Origin: Juglans regia
Lineage: Eukaryota > Streptophyta > Magnoliopsida > Fagales > Juglandaceae
DNA length: 64,000 bases
Assembly (NCBI RefSeq): GCF_001411555.2
Contig: NW_023361867.1
Coordinates: forward strand, 186,001-250,000
Direction of reading: 5' to 3'
Below the pieces are notes generated by a model that made no database searches, was not told the DNA's origin, and saw only the letters and a list, made by a program, of their open reading frames with translations. The position numbers were made by a program, and so were the translations under genes. The stretch's first letter is position 1, and each line of letters begins with the position of its first letter. Below, in pieces: positions 45,406 through 56,269 of the stretch.

Positions 45406-48400
45406 ATGGACAAAAATTGGATGCGTCTGGACGATAGACTTGGAAAGGATTACGTACCCTATGCATGTGGAGTAAGAACTTTCATTGATTTTGCACGGGC
45501 CTCTGCTGATAGTCGTGGTTACATTAAGTGTCCATGTCGAGGGTGTAAAAATTTGTGTGCGATAGGATTGGATGAAGTAGAGCGTCATATATTTGTGAAC
45601 GGTATGGATCTGGGGTATACGCGATGGGTACTGCATGGTGAGCCGTATGAAGGGTCAGCAGATGTATTGGTCGATCATCACAATTATTTACGGCACATGG
45701 ATGATGATTATGAGCATGATGAGATGGAGGAGATGTTGGGTGACATTGGAGCTGGGATGTTTATGGATGAGGTTAACGACAATGCCTCAAGTGGTGGATC
45801 AGGGACTGATTGTGAAAATTTTCCTTCACTGTGGGAAGATGCAAAGCGCGAGCTTTACCCAGGTTGTACAAAACATTCCAAAATGTCGTTTATTGTGCGG
45901 TTGCTTCACATAAAATCATTGTGTGGGATGTCGACGAAAGCAATAAACATGGTATTGGACTTATTTAACGAGGTGCTTCCCGAAGGGTCTACATTGCCTA
46001 AGAACTTTTATGAAGCGAAACAGTTGAGAAAGGGATTAGGATATGAGGCATCCAGCTGATTCACTTGCGTGGCAGTCTTTCGATAATCAGTATCCAGAGT
46101 TCGGGTTAGAAGCTCGGAACGTGCGCCTGGGACTCACAACCGATGGATTCAACCCTTTTGGGAATATGAGTACAAGTTATAGCACTTGGCCCGTTGTATT
46201 GATTCCGTACAATCTTCCACCATGGAGGTGCATGAAGGCGCCAAACTTTTTGTTAACTTTACTCATCCCTGGCCCTAGATCACCTGGGAATGATATTGAC
46301 GTATTCATGCAGCCGTTGATTGAAGAGCTGAAAGAGTTATGGGAAACAGGGGTTAGAACTTATGATGCATCTAAGTCGACATCTTTTCAGATGCATGCTG
46401 CGGTAATGTGGACCATAAATGATTTTCCGGCGTATGGGAATCTTTCCGGCTGGAGTACGAAAGGGAAGTTAGCATGTCCGACTGTAATAAAGAAACTGCT
46501 AGTGAGTGGCTAAAATTTTCTCAGAAGTTGTGTTTCATATGTCATCGACGTTATTTACCAGCAAATCATGCATGGAGAAGAGAATGTGCCAAGTTTGATG
46601 GGAGAGTAGAGGATAGGATTGCACCAAAAGAGTTGTCTGGAGAAGAGATAGTGGAACAACTGCAACATGTTAGAGCGAACAATTTTGGCAAAGGTCGGGG
46701 AAAGAACAAGAGAAAACGAGCCGTATCAGAATTGAATTGGACAAAACGTAGTATTTTTTTTGATTTGCCGTATTGGTCGTCATGCAAGTTGCGACATAGT
46801 TTGGATGTAATGCACATAGAGAAGAATATTTGTGATAATATACTGGGTACATTGATGAGTATTAACAAAAAGACGAAAGACACGATCAAGACGAGGAAAG
46901 ATCTTGAGAGAATGGGAATTAAACATAATCTGCATTTGCGGGTGGAAGGCAACAGGGTGGTCATGCCGCATGCATGTTTTACGATGACGAGGGAGGAGAG
47001 GATTGATTTCTGTAAATGGTTGCAAGGTGTGAAGTTGCCAGATGGTTATGCTTCAAATATTGGTAGATGCGTGAGTCCTGATGATTGGAAAATCAATGGA
47101 TTGAAAAGTCATGATTGTCACGTATTTTTGCAGAAGTTATTACCTGTGGGAATTCGTGGGAAGCTGACATCTAATGTACGTGTCGCTATATCTGAACTAT
47201 GTATGTTTTTCAAGGATTTGTGCGCTCGGGTAGTAAATCGAGATGTGTTGTCGAAATTGGAAGAAGACATTGCTACTATACTATGTAAATTCGAGCAGAT
47301 CTTTCCACCATCATTTTTTGATGTCATGGTCAATTTAGCAATACATTTACCGCGAGAGGTACTTCTGGGTGGACCGGTGCAGTTCCGTTGGATGTATCCA
47401 GTTGAAAGATATTTGGGTCGATTGAAGCGCACTGTTGGGAATAAAGCCAAAGCTGAGGGTTCAATAGCAGAGGCTTATATACACGATGAATGGTTAACAT
47501 TTTGCTCTCTATATCTTCGTGGTGTTGAGACACGATTTAGTCGTCAAGAGCGAAATGCTGATCTTGCTACTCCGCCTCCTCGTGAGCTATCAGTGTTTTC
47601 CCAGAATGTACGACCCTTGGGTGCACAAACAGGTTACGATTTAATTGATGGAGAGTTGGGTAAGGTTCGGTGGTATGTGCTAAATAACTGCCGAGAGATT
47701 GATGATTATCTTAGGTATGTCATTTAATTTATTTGAATAATTATAGTTTTCTTTAAATTAATTAGAATTGTTGTGCTCAAAATATACTTCTTTTGCAATA
47801 TGTTATAACAGTGACCACATGGACAAACTTAGAACGGAAGGCGTAGAAAATATAGAGGCAAGACACGAGGAAGAATTTCCCGGATGGTTTGAAGAACGTG
47901 TATGAACTAAAATTATATATATGTTATATTGTGAAATTTTTAACTCTGGATAATAAAATAATAAATATATACTATTTCAATTTTTAGATTTTGGAACAAC
48001 GTGCTCGTGATCCCGGATCAATTTCTTCTGAATTGTATGCATTGGCCCGTGGTCCCTCAAATAGAGCACTTCGATATACTGCATGCACGGTTCGAGGTTA
48101 TAGATTCCATACTTTGGACCGTGAACGTAATAGAAAGACTCAAAACTGTGGTGTGTTGGTCGAGGGGAGTCATGGAACAGATGATATTGACTATTATGGT
48201 GTCATACGTGATATTATCGGATTGAAATATCTGGGTGGGTCTGTAACATATGTCTTCAAATGTGATTGGTGGGATCTAGGCGGTGGTCGGGTTTCGATAC
48301 ATAGGGATAATCACTTTACGAGTGTCAATACTGCATCTAAATGGTACGAAGATGATCCATTCGTATTGGCTTGTCAAGCTACCCAAGTCTATTACTTGAT

Positions 48401-48815
48401 TGATCCAATGAAAAGTGCTGATGAAGATAGTGGGGAGATAACTTGGCGAGTTGTACAAAAATTTGTTCCTCGAAATATATATGAAGCAGGAACGAGTGCA
48501 GATTACGAGAATAGTGGAGATGAAGATGACAATCCGATTGTTGAGGCATACCAGGAAGATGGAGAGGGTATTAACTTGTTTGTTGACCTCGGTGCACTCG
48601 AGTTGCTCCCCTTGTGTAGAGATGATGTCCCACCCGTACATCTCGACCCGTCTGTATTAAATGATCATTCAATTCAAGTCAGTTTGGAGGAAGATGAAGA
48701 AGACGAGTCAGAAGATGAATACGAATCAGAATCCGGGCAGGAGGTGGATAATGATGATGAAGATGTTATTGATGGAGATTCTGAAACAACTATGGAAAAT
48801 TCATCTGAAGAGTAA
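45406..48815 (+). pseudogene. CACTA TNP2/TNPD-type transposase with DUF4216-like 3' exons
   Basis: Exon 1 45406-47714, exon 2 47812-47899, exon 3 47988-48815, all with GT/AG borders. Order: transposase-associated domain (CPCRGCKNLCAI, LHGE); pre-core; Transposase_21 (TDGFNPFGNM, PPWRCMKAPNF); LDVMHIEKNICDN; DUF4218 (LKSHDCHVFLQKLLPVGIRG, WMYPVERYLGRLK); then DUF4216-like exon 3 (FKCDWWDLG, DPFVLACQATQVYYL) and a very acidic C-terminus. It catalyses element excision in the nucleus. Lesions: at about 46043 the Cys-rich segment between GLGYE and MRHPADS is missing and the frame changes; one T is missing at 46485 (copy A has it), breaking the frame again. The Met at 45406 is preferred over 45394 because family members start MDKxWM. 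Confidence 0.9.
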
Positions 48816-48916
48816 AAGTACTAAATATTTTATTTATATAGGTGACTATAAAATATCTTAAATTTTCATAATTTCTTCTAATTAATTTTCTTTGATATAA
48901 TTAATTATTTTAAAGA

Positions 48917-50602
48917 ATGCCGCCAAAACGACAACGAAGAAATGTGCCTCCGCCAAGTCCAAGTCCTGAATCCATTGAGGACTCCCCACTCGAGGAATCC
49001 GTTCCTAAAGATCAAGCTAACACAGAAGAGAACAACAGCCAGTCGACACCTACCAGTAAGGAAATATTGTCGTTGATAATTATATATATAGTTAATAATT
49101 TTTTCTCAATAACTATATAATTATAATTATAGTATATCTATTATTATCATGTAGTTGATGCATCTGCACGTCGCGGTCGTGGCTATACACGTGGAATCTC
49201 TCTTGAAAAAAATAGAAGGCACGGTAAACTGAAGGTCACAATTCCTGATAATTCCACTGGAGGAGTGGATGATAGTGCAGCAGCGCTTTCCTCCTATATT
49301 GGCACAGTAGTTCGAGCTTATGCTCCATTTTATGTGCGCTCATGGCGAGATGTTCCGAATGAGATTAAGGAGCACATTCGAAGTCGTGTGCTGGTGAGTT
49401 TACTTTTCAGTACATTTTTTTCACTTAGATTAATCTATTATATTTTTTACCTGATTCCCTTGTTAGGATGAATTCGACCTCGACTTTAGCCGTAGCGAGG
49501 ATTTGAGAACCGTGAATGAGTTGATGGCTACACTATTCCGACGTCACAAAGGACGATGTCATGACCACTTCAAGAAGTTTGAGACGTTGGAAGAGGCTGC
49601 GCAGTCTCCTTTTCAGCAGATGAAGTTAGATGATTGGAGAAATTGTTGTGATCTTTTCGCATCTCCAGATTATCAGGTATTTTACATTTATATCTTTAAA
49701 TTATTTACATTCATATTCGTTTTATACATTATATGTATACATATTACAATTAACATTTTTAATATATTTTGTAGCACTTGAGTTCTACAAATGCACAGAA
49801 TAGATCCGTTCTGACTGTCCACCATCGTGCCGGTTCAAGGTCATTCCACCGTCTTGCTGAAAAAATGGTAATTAAAAAATTATAGAATTCATTTATTTTC
49901 CTGATATTCTTTCTGATAAGTACTAACATTATCTTTTTAAAATTGCTAATATTGTCGCTTTGTTAGAAACGTGATGATCCTGAAAACTTTTCCCTCGTTC
50001 ATGTCTATGCTGCTGCTCACACTAATGAGCATAGTGAGTGGATGGATCCTGTCGCTGCAGATAATTATGTAAGCAGTGTTAATTTTGTTAAATAAATTTT
50101 TTATAGAACATTTTAATAGTTTATTTCTTATTTCTATTTCTTTTAATACGTTACTAATTATTTACGATCATTACCTTTTAAATTGCAGAACAAAATGTTG
50201 GAGATGCAGTCGACTTCTGCGGAATCCTCTCCTAGTGACATAGACATATTCACCCAAGTGCTCGGGCCGCAGTCTAGTATGGCAAGAGGTTTGGGACGAT
50301 CTATCAAGCATAAATGTTCATCCTCCTCAACCTCATCGGCTTCACAAATTAATAATCTTACAGCAGATTTAGAAGCTGCACGGCGTGAGAATGAGTATAT
50401 GAGGTCGAGACAGCAAGAGTTAGAGTCTCTCTTAGAACGACAGTCTCATTTAGAGACGCGTTTGCAGGACCAACAGAGAGACCAGGAGGAAAGAATACGC
50501 AGTGAAGTGCAAGAGCAAGTGCAACGAGAGATGATGGTGCAAATGGAGCGTGTTATGTCGTTGCAACAGAATCCCCGTGGGCGAGGGAAAAAGAAGAAAT
50601 AA
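48917..50602 (+). CDS. Second CACTA gene, Transposase_24-type (TNPA-like), six exons
   Basis: Exons 48917-49055, 49155-49393, 49467-49676, 49775-49868, 49967-50068 and 50189-50602 all have good GT/AG borders. Exon 1 is basic and Pro-rich (PPKRQRRNVPPPSP, a likely nuclear signal). Exon 2 has RRGRGYTRGISLEK and VRSWRDVP. Exon 3 has LMATLFRRHKGRCHDHFKKF. Exon 4 has AQNRSVLTVHHRAGSRSF, the most typical Transposase_24 block. Exon 6 is a long Glu/Gln-rich coiled coil ending in a basic RGRGKKKK. The family is found beside TNPD in plant CACTA elements and is thought to bind subterminal repeats. No stop or frameshift was seen, in contrast with its transposase neighbour. The acceptor of the last exon is tgcag. 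Confidence 0.85.
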
Positions 50603-50739
50603 ATTTTATCAATATTTCTGACTAGTTTTAATATCTAATTTTGTACTTTTATAAGACATTGTTACTTGTTAATTGGGTATGTAATATGATACCATTGGTA
50701 TTTTGTTTTTAAATTTTATGAAATTAGTATTTCTGATCT

Positions 50740-51170
50740 GTACGTTCGAATGTAAATAAAAATCGTTCGAACGTTGGTTCACACTGTAACAAACGTTCGA
50801 ACGTAAATACAATTGAATCGTTCGAACGTTAAACCGACTAACGTTCGAACAAAGAACTTGCATTCGGACGCTCCTTCGTTTACATTCGAAATAACGTCCG
50901 AACATTAAACGCGCTACGTTTGAACATTTACGTTTACGTTCGAACAAATATTCGAACGTTTATTGTAATTAACGTTCGGACGCATTAACATGCGAACGTA
51001 AATATGATACGTTCGAACGATATACAACAAACGTCAACTTCTCTCATTCGAACGCCAATCGGGTCGGGTATAACGTCCGAACGTTTAATTTTACGTCCGA
51101 ACGTGATTTTCTGTGACAGTTCATAACCGTCACAAAAAAAGGAACGTTCGAACGTTGTACCGAACGGAAC
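50740..51170. promoter_or_regulatory. 3' subterminal ACGTTCGAACGT cluster
   Basis: About 20 full or degenerate sites in both orientations (the motif is its own reverse complement), followed outward by GTGACGGTT/AACCGTCAC repeats to the terminus. This mirrors the left end. Confidence 0.78.
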
Positions 51171-51345
51171 ACTTCCAACCGTCACTAAAAATATTTTTTG
51201 TGACGGTTGAACAGTAAACCGTCACCAAATGTTTTCTGTGACGCACTTTACGTGACGGTCATGGTGACGGTTTCAAACCGTCACCAAATATGTTTAGTGA
51301 CGGTTTGCCATTTTTTTGTGACAGTTTCCTCTGTCACAAAATACA
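51110..51345. repeat. Terminal GTGACGGTT / AACCGTCAC repeats, right end
   Basis: At least eight copies of gtgacggtt or its complement (51180-51310). The left end (38436-38517) has four or five, for example tagtgacggttgg and ccgtcactaaa. They form the outermost subterminal zone. Confidence 0.75.
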
Positions 51346-51360
51346 CATTCTGTTGTAGTG

Positions 51361-51363
51361 ATT
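51361..51363. repeat. CACTA target-site duplication, right
   Basis: ATT, matching 38411-38413. Confidence 0.85.
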
Positions 51364-53765
51364 AATGAATTGTCAGCCAACTTATATATGTTGTGTATGT
51401 TATTATTTTTCCTATTTTAAACTGGTGTTCACTCAGTATGATTTTACACTCTTCAGTTTTGTCGAATTAGACATATTTTGGCAATGGAAAAAGATTCTGC
51501 TCAACTCTAGGATTTACGGTGGAAATGAGACAAATACGAGAAGTGGATCTCAATTTTGCTTGTGCAATTAAAGGCTCAATAAAATAATAAGATAAACTTT
51601 ATGTGTTTGTTAATGCTTCTCAACTCGAAATCTTATACCTCATATGTGAAAATTAGGAATAAGGTAATCTAGGACTTCTAAGTTCTAAAGATGTTTCATT
51701 AGTCTGGCAGGCTACAGGGTTATTCTTGTTCATGTTTATAACGTTATTGTCGTGCCTATAGCTCATGTTTAATTTTAGCAGTTGTTGATATTTTTGGACC
51801 GGACTGATTCAGTTAGTCCAGTGAGTCCACCATTATTAGACCTCGAGATCAACCATGTAGGCTTTAGTATAGGACCAGGCCAATAGAAATTAGTATCATT
51901 TCGGAACAATTTGGTTTTAAAGCCCCAAATGAGAAAGTATGAGTTGAAAAATGGTAATTGGATCAATTATTTGAAGCCACATTAAAGAATGTAGATAAGA
52001 TGATAATAAAATGATAGTGAATAGATTTTTTTCAATTTTGCATTTGATTGATTCAACTTGTTGAATAGAGCTATTCATAACAATTTTAAATCAAATACTC
52101 AAGCGTTAATAAAAAAAATATTAAAATGATACATAATGTAATTCAAGCATTTAAATTAACGTATACAAGAATTTAAAGTATGATTTCATTTACTAATTTC
52201 AATAAGTATATAATATTAATCTAAATAATTCAATAAGCATACAATCTATGTATTTGTCCTAATTTAATCATTATTTTTGTCTCAAATATTCTCATCTACG
52301 AAGAAGATAAATGTTCTTAAGTTATATGCTCGTAAAAATGGTAGTATTTTCTCCCCTATTTCTTGTACAAATTAAATAAAATACTCATTTCTCCCCTATG
52401 TTATCTTTCAAATTCAATTAAGTAAAATAAAAAAACTGGATGTTTTATCTTTTAAATTTTCTACATTTTTTTATTGAACACACGGATGAATAATTACTTC
52501 TGTTTTATTTATGTACAAAAAGATAAAATAAACTCATTTATCAAACAAAGTAATGATAAAAAATAGTTTTAAATTAATTGGAATTAGTTCAAATGGATTT
52601 CAAATCAGTTAATGTCTGTAACAACCCAATCCTAAACTAAAAAGGTGGTGGAACCCCACGGCCTACCCCTAGCCTAGTTCATGGTACCTTAAATTGACGT
52701 GGTTATGTGGCAATGACCATCTTTGTTAATTGATCGTTCAACAGTAAGGCGACCGCTATTAATATATTGGTAGACAACCTGTCCATTCCTCTAGCCATTT
52801 AATCAGTCTGCATCAATATTTTCTGAAGATGGACTCGGTACACCCAATTATTAATATATTGTTGCTTTAGAACTGAATTACAGCATATACATTTCGAAGA
52901 AGACCAAAATCATGGCTTATTTGCGGTGAACTCCGAAGCCTTTCTCCGCGGTTTAAGTAATCGGAAAAAGTAGTTATTTTTCATGAGTTAAGCTTTTGGT
53001 GGAAAAAGAGACTTTATTTTTCCAATTTATGCCACGAGACTCCCACGACTGAAATTGGTAAGAAAAACATTCTTTTTTCACCAATACCTTTTCTGACCAC
53101 AATCCATCCCAGAAAAAACTAGTATTTTAGGGAAAAACAATACAAAACAATATATAATTATATAAACGCAACTATTTTACAACCCAATTAACAATTAACC
53201 AATGTGATAGTTCTGGTTCACGAAAAAAAAATTATTATTTTTTAAAACAATTTGAGTTTCCCATCCGTTTGATTTTTTCATAAGCTTCTCATTTTACATA
53301 AAATTGTGATATATATATATATATAATATATAATATATATGTATGCATATATATGTATATGCGTGTGTGTATATATAGATAACTGCAAAAAAGAGTTTAT
53401 AAGATATGTGTTTTTAAGACTAGTATTGAGAATTATTATTGAGTTTTTCAAGTATACATGTATGTATGTTTTTAAAACTATATTTTTATTATTTTGGAAT
53501 ATAATTTATATATATATAACTACTATCTCAAAATTACGATAGATCGAAACTAGTACAAAAATATTTGGATCCAATATCTCAACCGAGATTGTGGCGGCCG
53601 GAAAGAGAATTCAAAACTTTATTTTGTGAGTCAAAAGTAGTTGTTTCGTTGTTCACACATGAAATTTTAATTTCTAATAAACATGACAAGAAGTAATGGT
53701 AATTCTTATTTTGTTAGGTGGGCTGTCTTCACATGATATACAGCTAAATTCTAGTTTGTCATATA
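51364..53765. other. 3' flank of PGG gene, then intergenic; no gene recognised
   Basis: The first ~230 bp continue the interrupted 3' region of the ankyrin/PGG gene, and an AATAAAATAATAA near 51579 could be its poly(A) signal. The rest is AT-rich with an (AT)n-type run at 53299-53345 and no recognised gene. Confidence 0.45.
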
Positions 53766-53770
53766 GTGAT
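53766..53770. repeat. TSD of copia element, left
   Basis: GTGAT, repeated at 59141-59145. Confidence 0.88.
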
Positions 53771-54162
53771 TGACAGAAATGGAAAAGCAGAAACAGAAAC
53801 AATGAAAAGGAGAAGAAACTTCTCTGTATTCGACTGAATTCAATTGTGTCTAGTTTGTACAAAAAGAACCAAATATATACAATGCATGACCTGCTGCGTG
53901 CAGACTGCAAATAACAGAATTTCCTATTCTACTACTAACAATAAATGACAGAACCACTATCATTTGTACAGCTCAACAAATAAGACAAAATATAGAAAAG
54001 TGAGAATAATAAAAAGGAATCAATCTGGTGCGTCTCTGTGCACATCATCTAGGGTAGACAAATGACATGTAGGAATAGAAGTGCTTCTTGGATCTTCAGG
54101 ATGCACACGACTTGTAGCAGTAGTAGGACTTGTAGCAGCAGTAGGAGTAGAGTGCTGCAATA
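53771..54162 (-). repeat. 3' LTR of copia element
   Basis: 392 bp. It is preceded on the minus strand by the polypurine tract CTTGTGGTGGGG (54163-54174). Confidence 0.93.
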
Positions 54163-54174
54163 CCCCACCACAAG
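54163..54174 (-). promoter_or_regulatory. Polypurine tract of copia element
   Basis: CTTGTGGTGGGG on the minus strand directly abuts the 3' LTR, the expected plus-strand priming site (T interruptions noted). Confidence 0.6.
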
Positions 54175-54175
54175 A

Positions 54176-55844
54176 TGGAGAATACAAATTTGTTATTCCC
54201 ATCTTGAGCAAATGAGTTTGGAGAAGAGTTGAAGGAAGAGCCTTGGTGAGTAAATCTGCAAGTTAGTGATGAGTAGGAACATGAGAAGTAGAAATGGTGC
54301 CATCGATGATTTTATCTCGAATTAGATGACAATCCAATTCGATATGCTTGGTACGCTCGTGAAAAATTGGGTTTGCAGCTATATGAATAGCTGCCTGGTT
54401 ATCATAGAAAGAGATGAGCAGCTTGTGGATGAGGGACTTGAAGATCAGCAAGAAGAAACTTGAGCCAAGTAATTTCAGCACAAGTTGAAGCCATAGACCT
54501 GTACTCAGCTTCTGCTGAGGACCTTGAAACCACTCCTTGCTTTTTAGATTTCCAGGAAATCAGTGAGTTGCCAAGGAGTACACAGTAACCTGTGACTGAC
54601 CTACGTGTATCAGGGCATGAAGCCCAATCTGAATCACAATATGCTACTAACTGAAGTGAAGAATGAGCAGCAAGAAGAAGGCCTTGACCAGGGGCTGCTT
54701 TGAGGTATCTCAAAACCTTTTGAGCAGCTGACATATGGGCAGTAGTTGGCTTTGACATAAACTGACTGAGTGTGTGGACAGCAAAACTGAGATCGGGGCG
54801 AGTGATTGTCAAGTATAGGAGCCTTCCAACTAGCCTGCGATAGGTAGAGGGGTCCTTCAACTCAATACCAGAGTCCTTGCTAAGTTTGAGGTTTTGATCC
54901 ATTGGAACCTTCACTGGTTTGGATCCCAAAGTGCCAGAATTTGCAAGAATTTCTAATGCATATTTTCTTTGAGAAATGTGAATTCCTTTTGAAGATCTTG
55001 CCACCTCAATGCCAAGAAAAAATCTGAGAGGACCAAGATCTTTAATCTTGAAATTGTTATTGAGGAAAACCTTGAGGGTAGCTATGGAATCAAGTGAATC
55101 AGTGGCCACCAAAATATCATCAACATATACTAAGAGAGCTGTAAAAGAATTGTCAGTAGCTTTAATGAACAGGCTGTAATATGCTTTTGATTGGGAGAAA
55201 CCAAAATTTAACAAGCAGGCAGTGAGTTTAGCATACCATTTCCTTGAAGTTTGTTTGAGGCCATAAATACTTTTCTGAAGTTTGCAAACCTGGTTAGGAC
55301 CTCCCTTAGTGTACCCTGGTGGTTTGTTCATGAAAATCTCTTCCTCTAAATCCCCATGGAGGAAGGCATTGTTAACATCAAATTGATGTAAATGCCATCC
55401 TCGAATTGCAGCTATGGATAAAAGACAACGGATAGTTACCATCTTGGCAACTGGTGAGAATGTCTCAGTATAGTCAATTCCTTCTTGTTGGGTGTAGCCT
55501 TTTGCTACTAATCGTGCCTTCAACCTTTCAACACTACCATCTGAGTTAAGTTTGATTTTATACACATATCTGCAGTCTATAGGGTGTTTACCAGGAGAAA
55601 GGTCTGAAAGAACCCAAGTATTATTTTGTTCCAAAGCAGTTAACTCAGCATCCATGGCTGTGCACCAATTGGGATCTTTGATTGCTTGTGAATAAGAGGT
55701 TGGCTCACTCAAAACAGAAAGAGATGAAGAAAAGGCTTGGAAGGAAGGAGAGAGATGTTCATAAGTGAGGTAGTTATGTAGAGGAAATAAACAAGTAGAG
55801 GGAGAAGAAGTTACCTGAGCCATTGATTGTGGTGCTGAAGTCAA
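54176..55844 (-). pseudogene. pol: Copia Pol C-terminal part: reverse transcriptase and RNase H
   Basis: From 55844 the frame shows the RVT_2 domain: KDPNWCTAMDAEL, RLKARLVAKGYTQQEGIDY, FDVNNAFLHGDLEEEIFM, SIYGLKQTSRKWY and the catalytic YVDDI. RNase H follows: [30 protein letters not shown] frameshift near 54410-54480 moves the last part to another frame ([23 protein letters not shown]...CHLIRDK). A stop follows, then LLTKALPS, the usual copia C-terminus. YGLKQT has T where S is followed by Pro in most families (normally YGLKQSPR or YGLKQASR). Confidence 0.92.
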
Positions 55845-56269
55845 AACAACCTGTTGGCAGTGGAAGTCCCTCAGATAAGTGGGTGCTGTCCTAGTCCTAG
55901 TTGACCTGCGAAGGTTAGGTGATGCAGGGGGAGAAATAGGGTCAAAAATAGGTGCAGGTGGGTTGGAGGTAGAACTGGATGGGAGAGGAGAAGTGCTGGT
56001 GACAGGTGACTCAACAGGTGGATTTATTGAAGGTGAAGGGGAATTAATGACTGGTGAATGTGAAGTAGAGAAAGAAGGAGAGTAATGGACAGATTCTGAA
56101 GTGGGAATGGGAAAAATAGATGAAGATTGAGGAACAGAAGGAAGGGTATCAGAGTGGGAAGTATGAAGAAAAGGAAAGGATTCCTCATAAAAAATAACAT
56201 CTCTGGAAACAAAGGTGGTGTGTGACTCAAGATCTAGCAGTTTTTACCCTTTAACCCCGAAAGGGTAGC
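55845..56269 (-). pseudogene. Copia Pol linker between integrase and reverse transcriptase
   Basis: This low-complexity Ser/Pro/Thr-rich linker (minus-strand frame around 56024-56230) is typical before RVT_2. The end of integrase (about 56240-56340) has shifted frame, giving a nonsense tail on the integrase frame. Confidence 0.6.

Larger units (their letters stand above)
30874..46915. repeat. Segment copy B of the ~16-kb duplicated block, starts at assembly gap
   Basis: It matches 14765-30772 throughout. Small differences include 38686 (C for T), a C insertion near 39970, 39857 (stop), SNPs near 40508-40511 and 40583, a ~39-bp insertion near 43195, repeat array changes at 44085-44630, a T deletion at 46485 and a shorter T run near 46753-46760. 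Confidence 0.95.
38414..51360 (+). mobile_element. Complete CACTA (En/Spm-type) transposon, 12.9 kb
   Basis: The left end CACTACAACACAATAG and the inverted right end (51345-51360, reading CACTACAACAGAATGT on the minus strand) are the terminal inverted repeats, with a 3-bp ATT TSD. Next to the ends are GTGACGGTT/AACCGTCAC repeats, then clusters of ACGTTCGAACGT. Genes: an antisense gene (39018-40202), a TNP2/TNPD-type transposase with DUF4216-like exons (45406-48815) and a Transposase_24-type gene (48917-50602). The gene pair and 3-bp TSD are the standard make-up of an autonomous plant CACTA. Lesions in the transposase make this copy non-autonomous as assembled, though one lesion may be a sequence error. 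Confidence 0.95.

Noticed and set aside
14765..46915. A genuine recent tandem segmental duplication
   Set aside because: Possible, but both breakpoints coincide with a 100-N scaffold gap and only one copy reaches the transposon's far end; overlap of two contigs is simpler.
38539..51170. Regularly recurring palindromic repeats considered as a CRISPR array
   Set aside because: Spacing is irregular, repeats are 12 bp and degenerate, there are no unique spacers of fixed length, and this is plant nuclear DNA.
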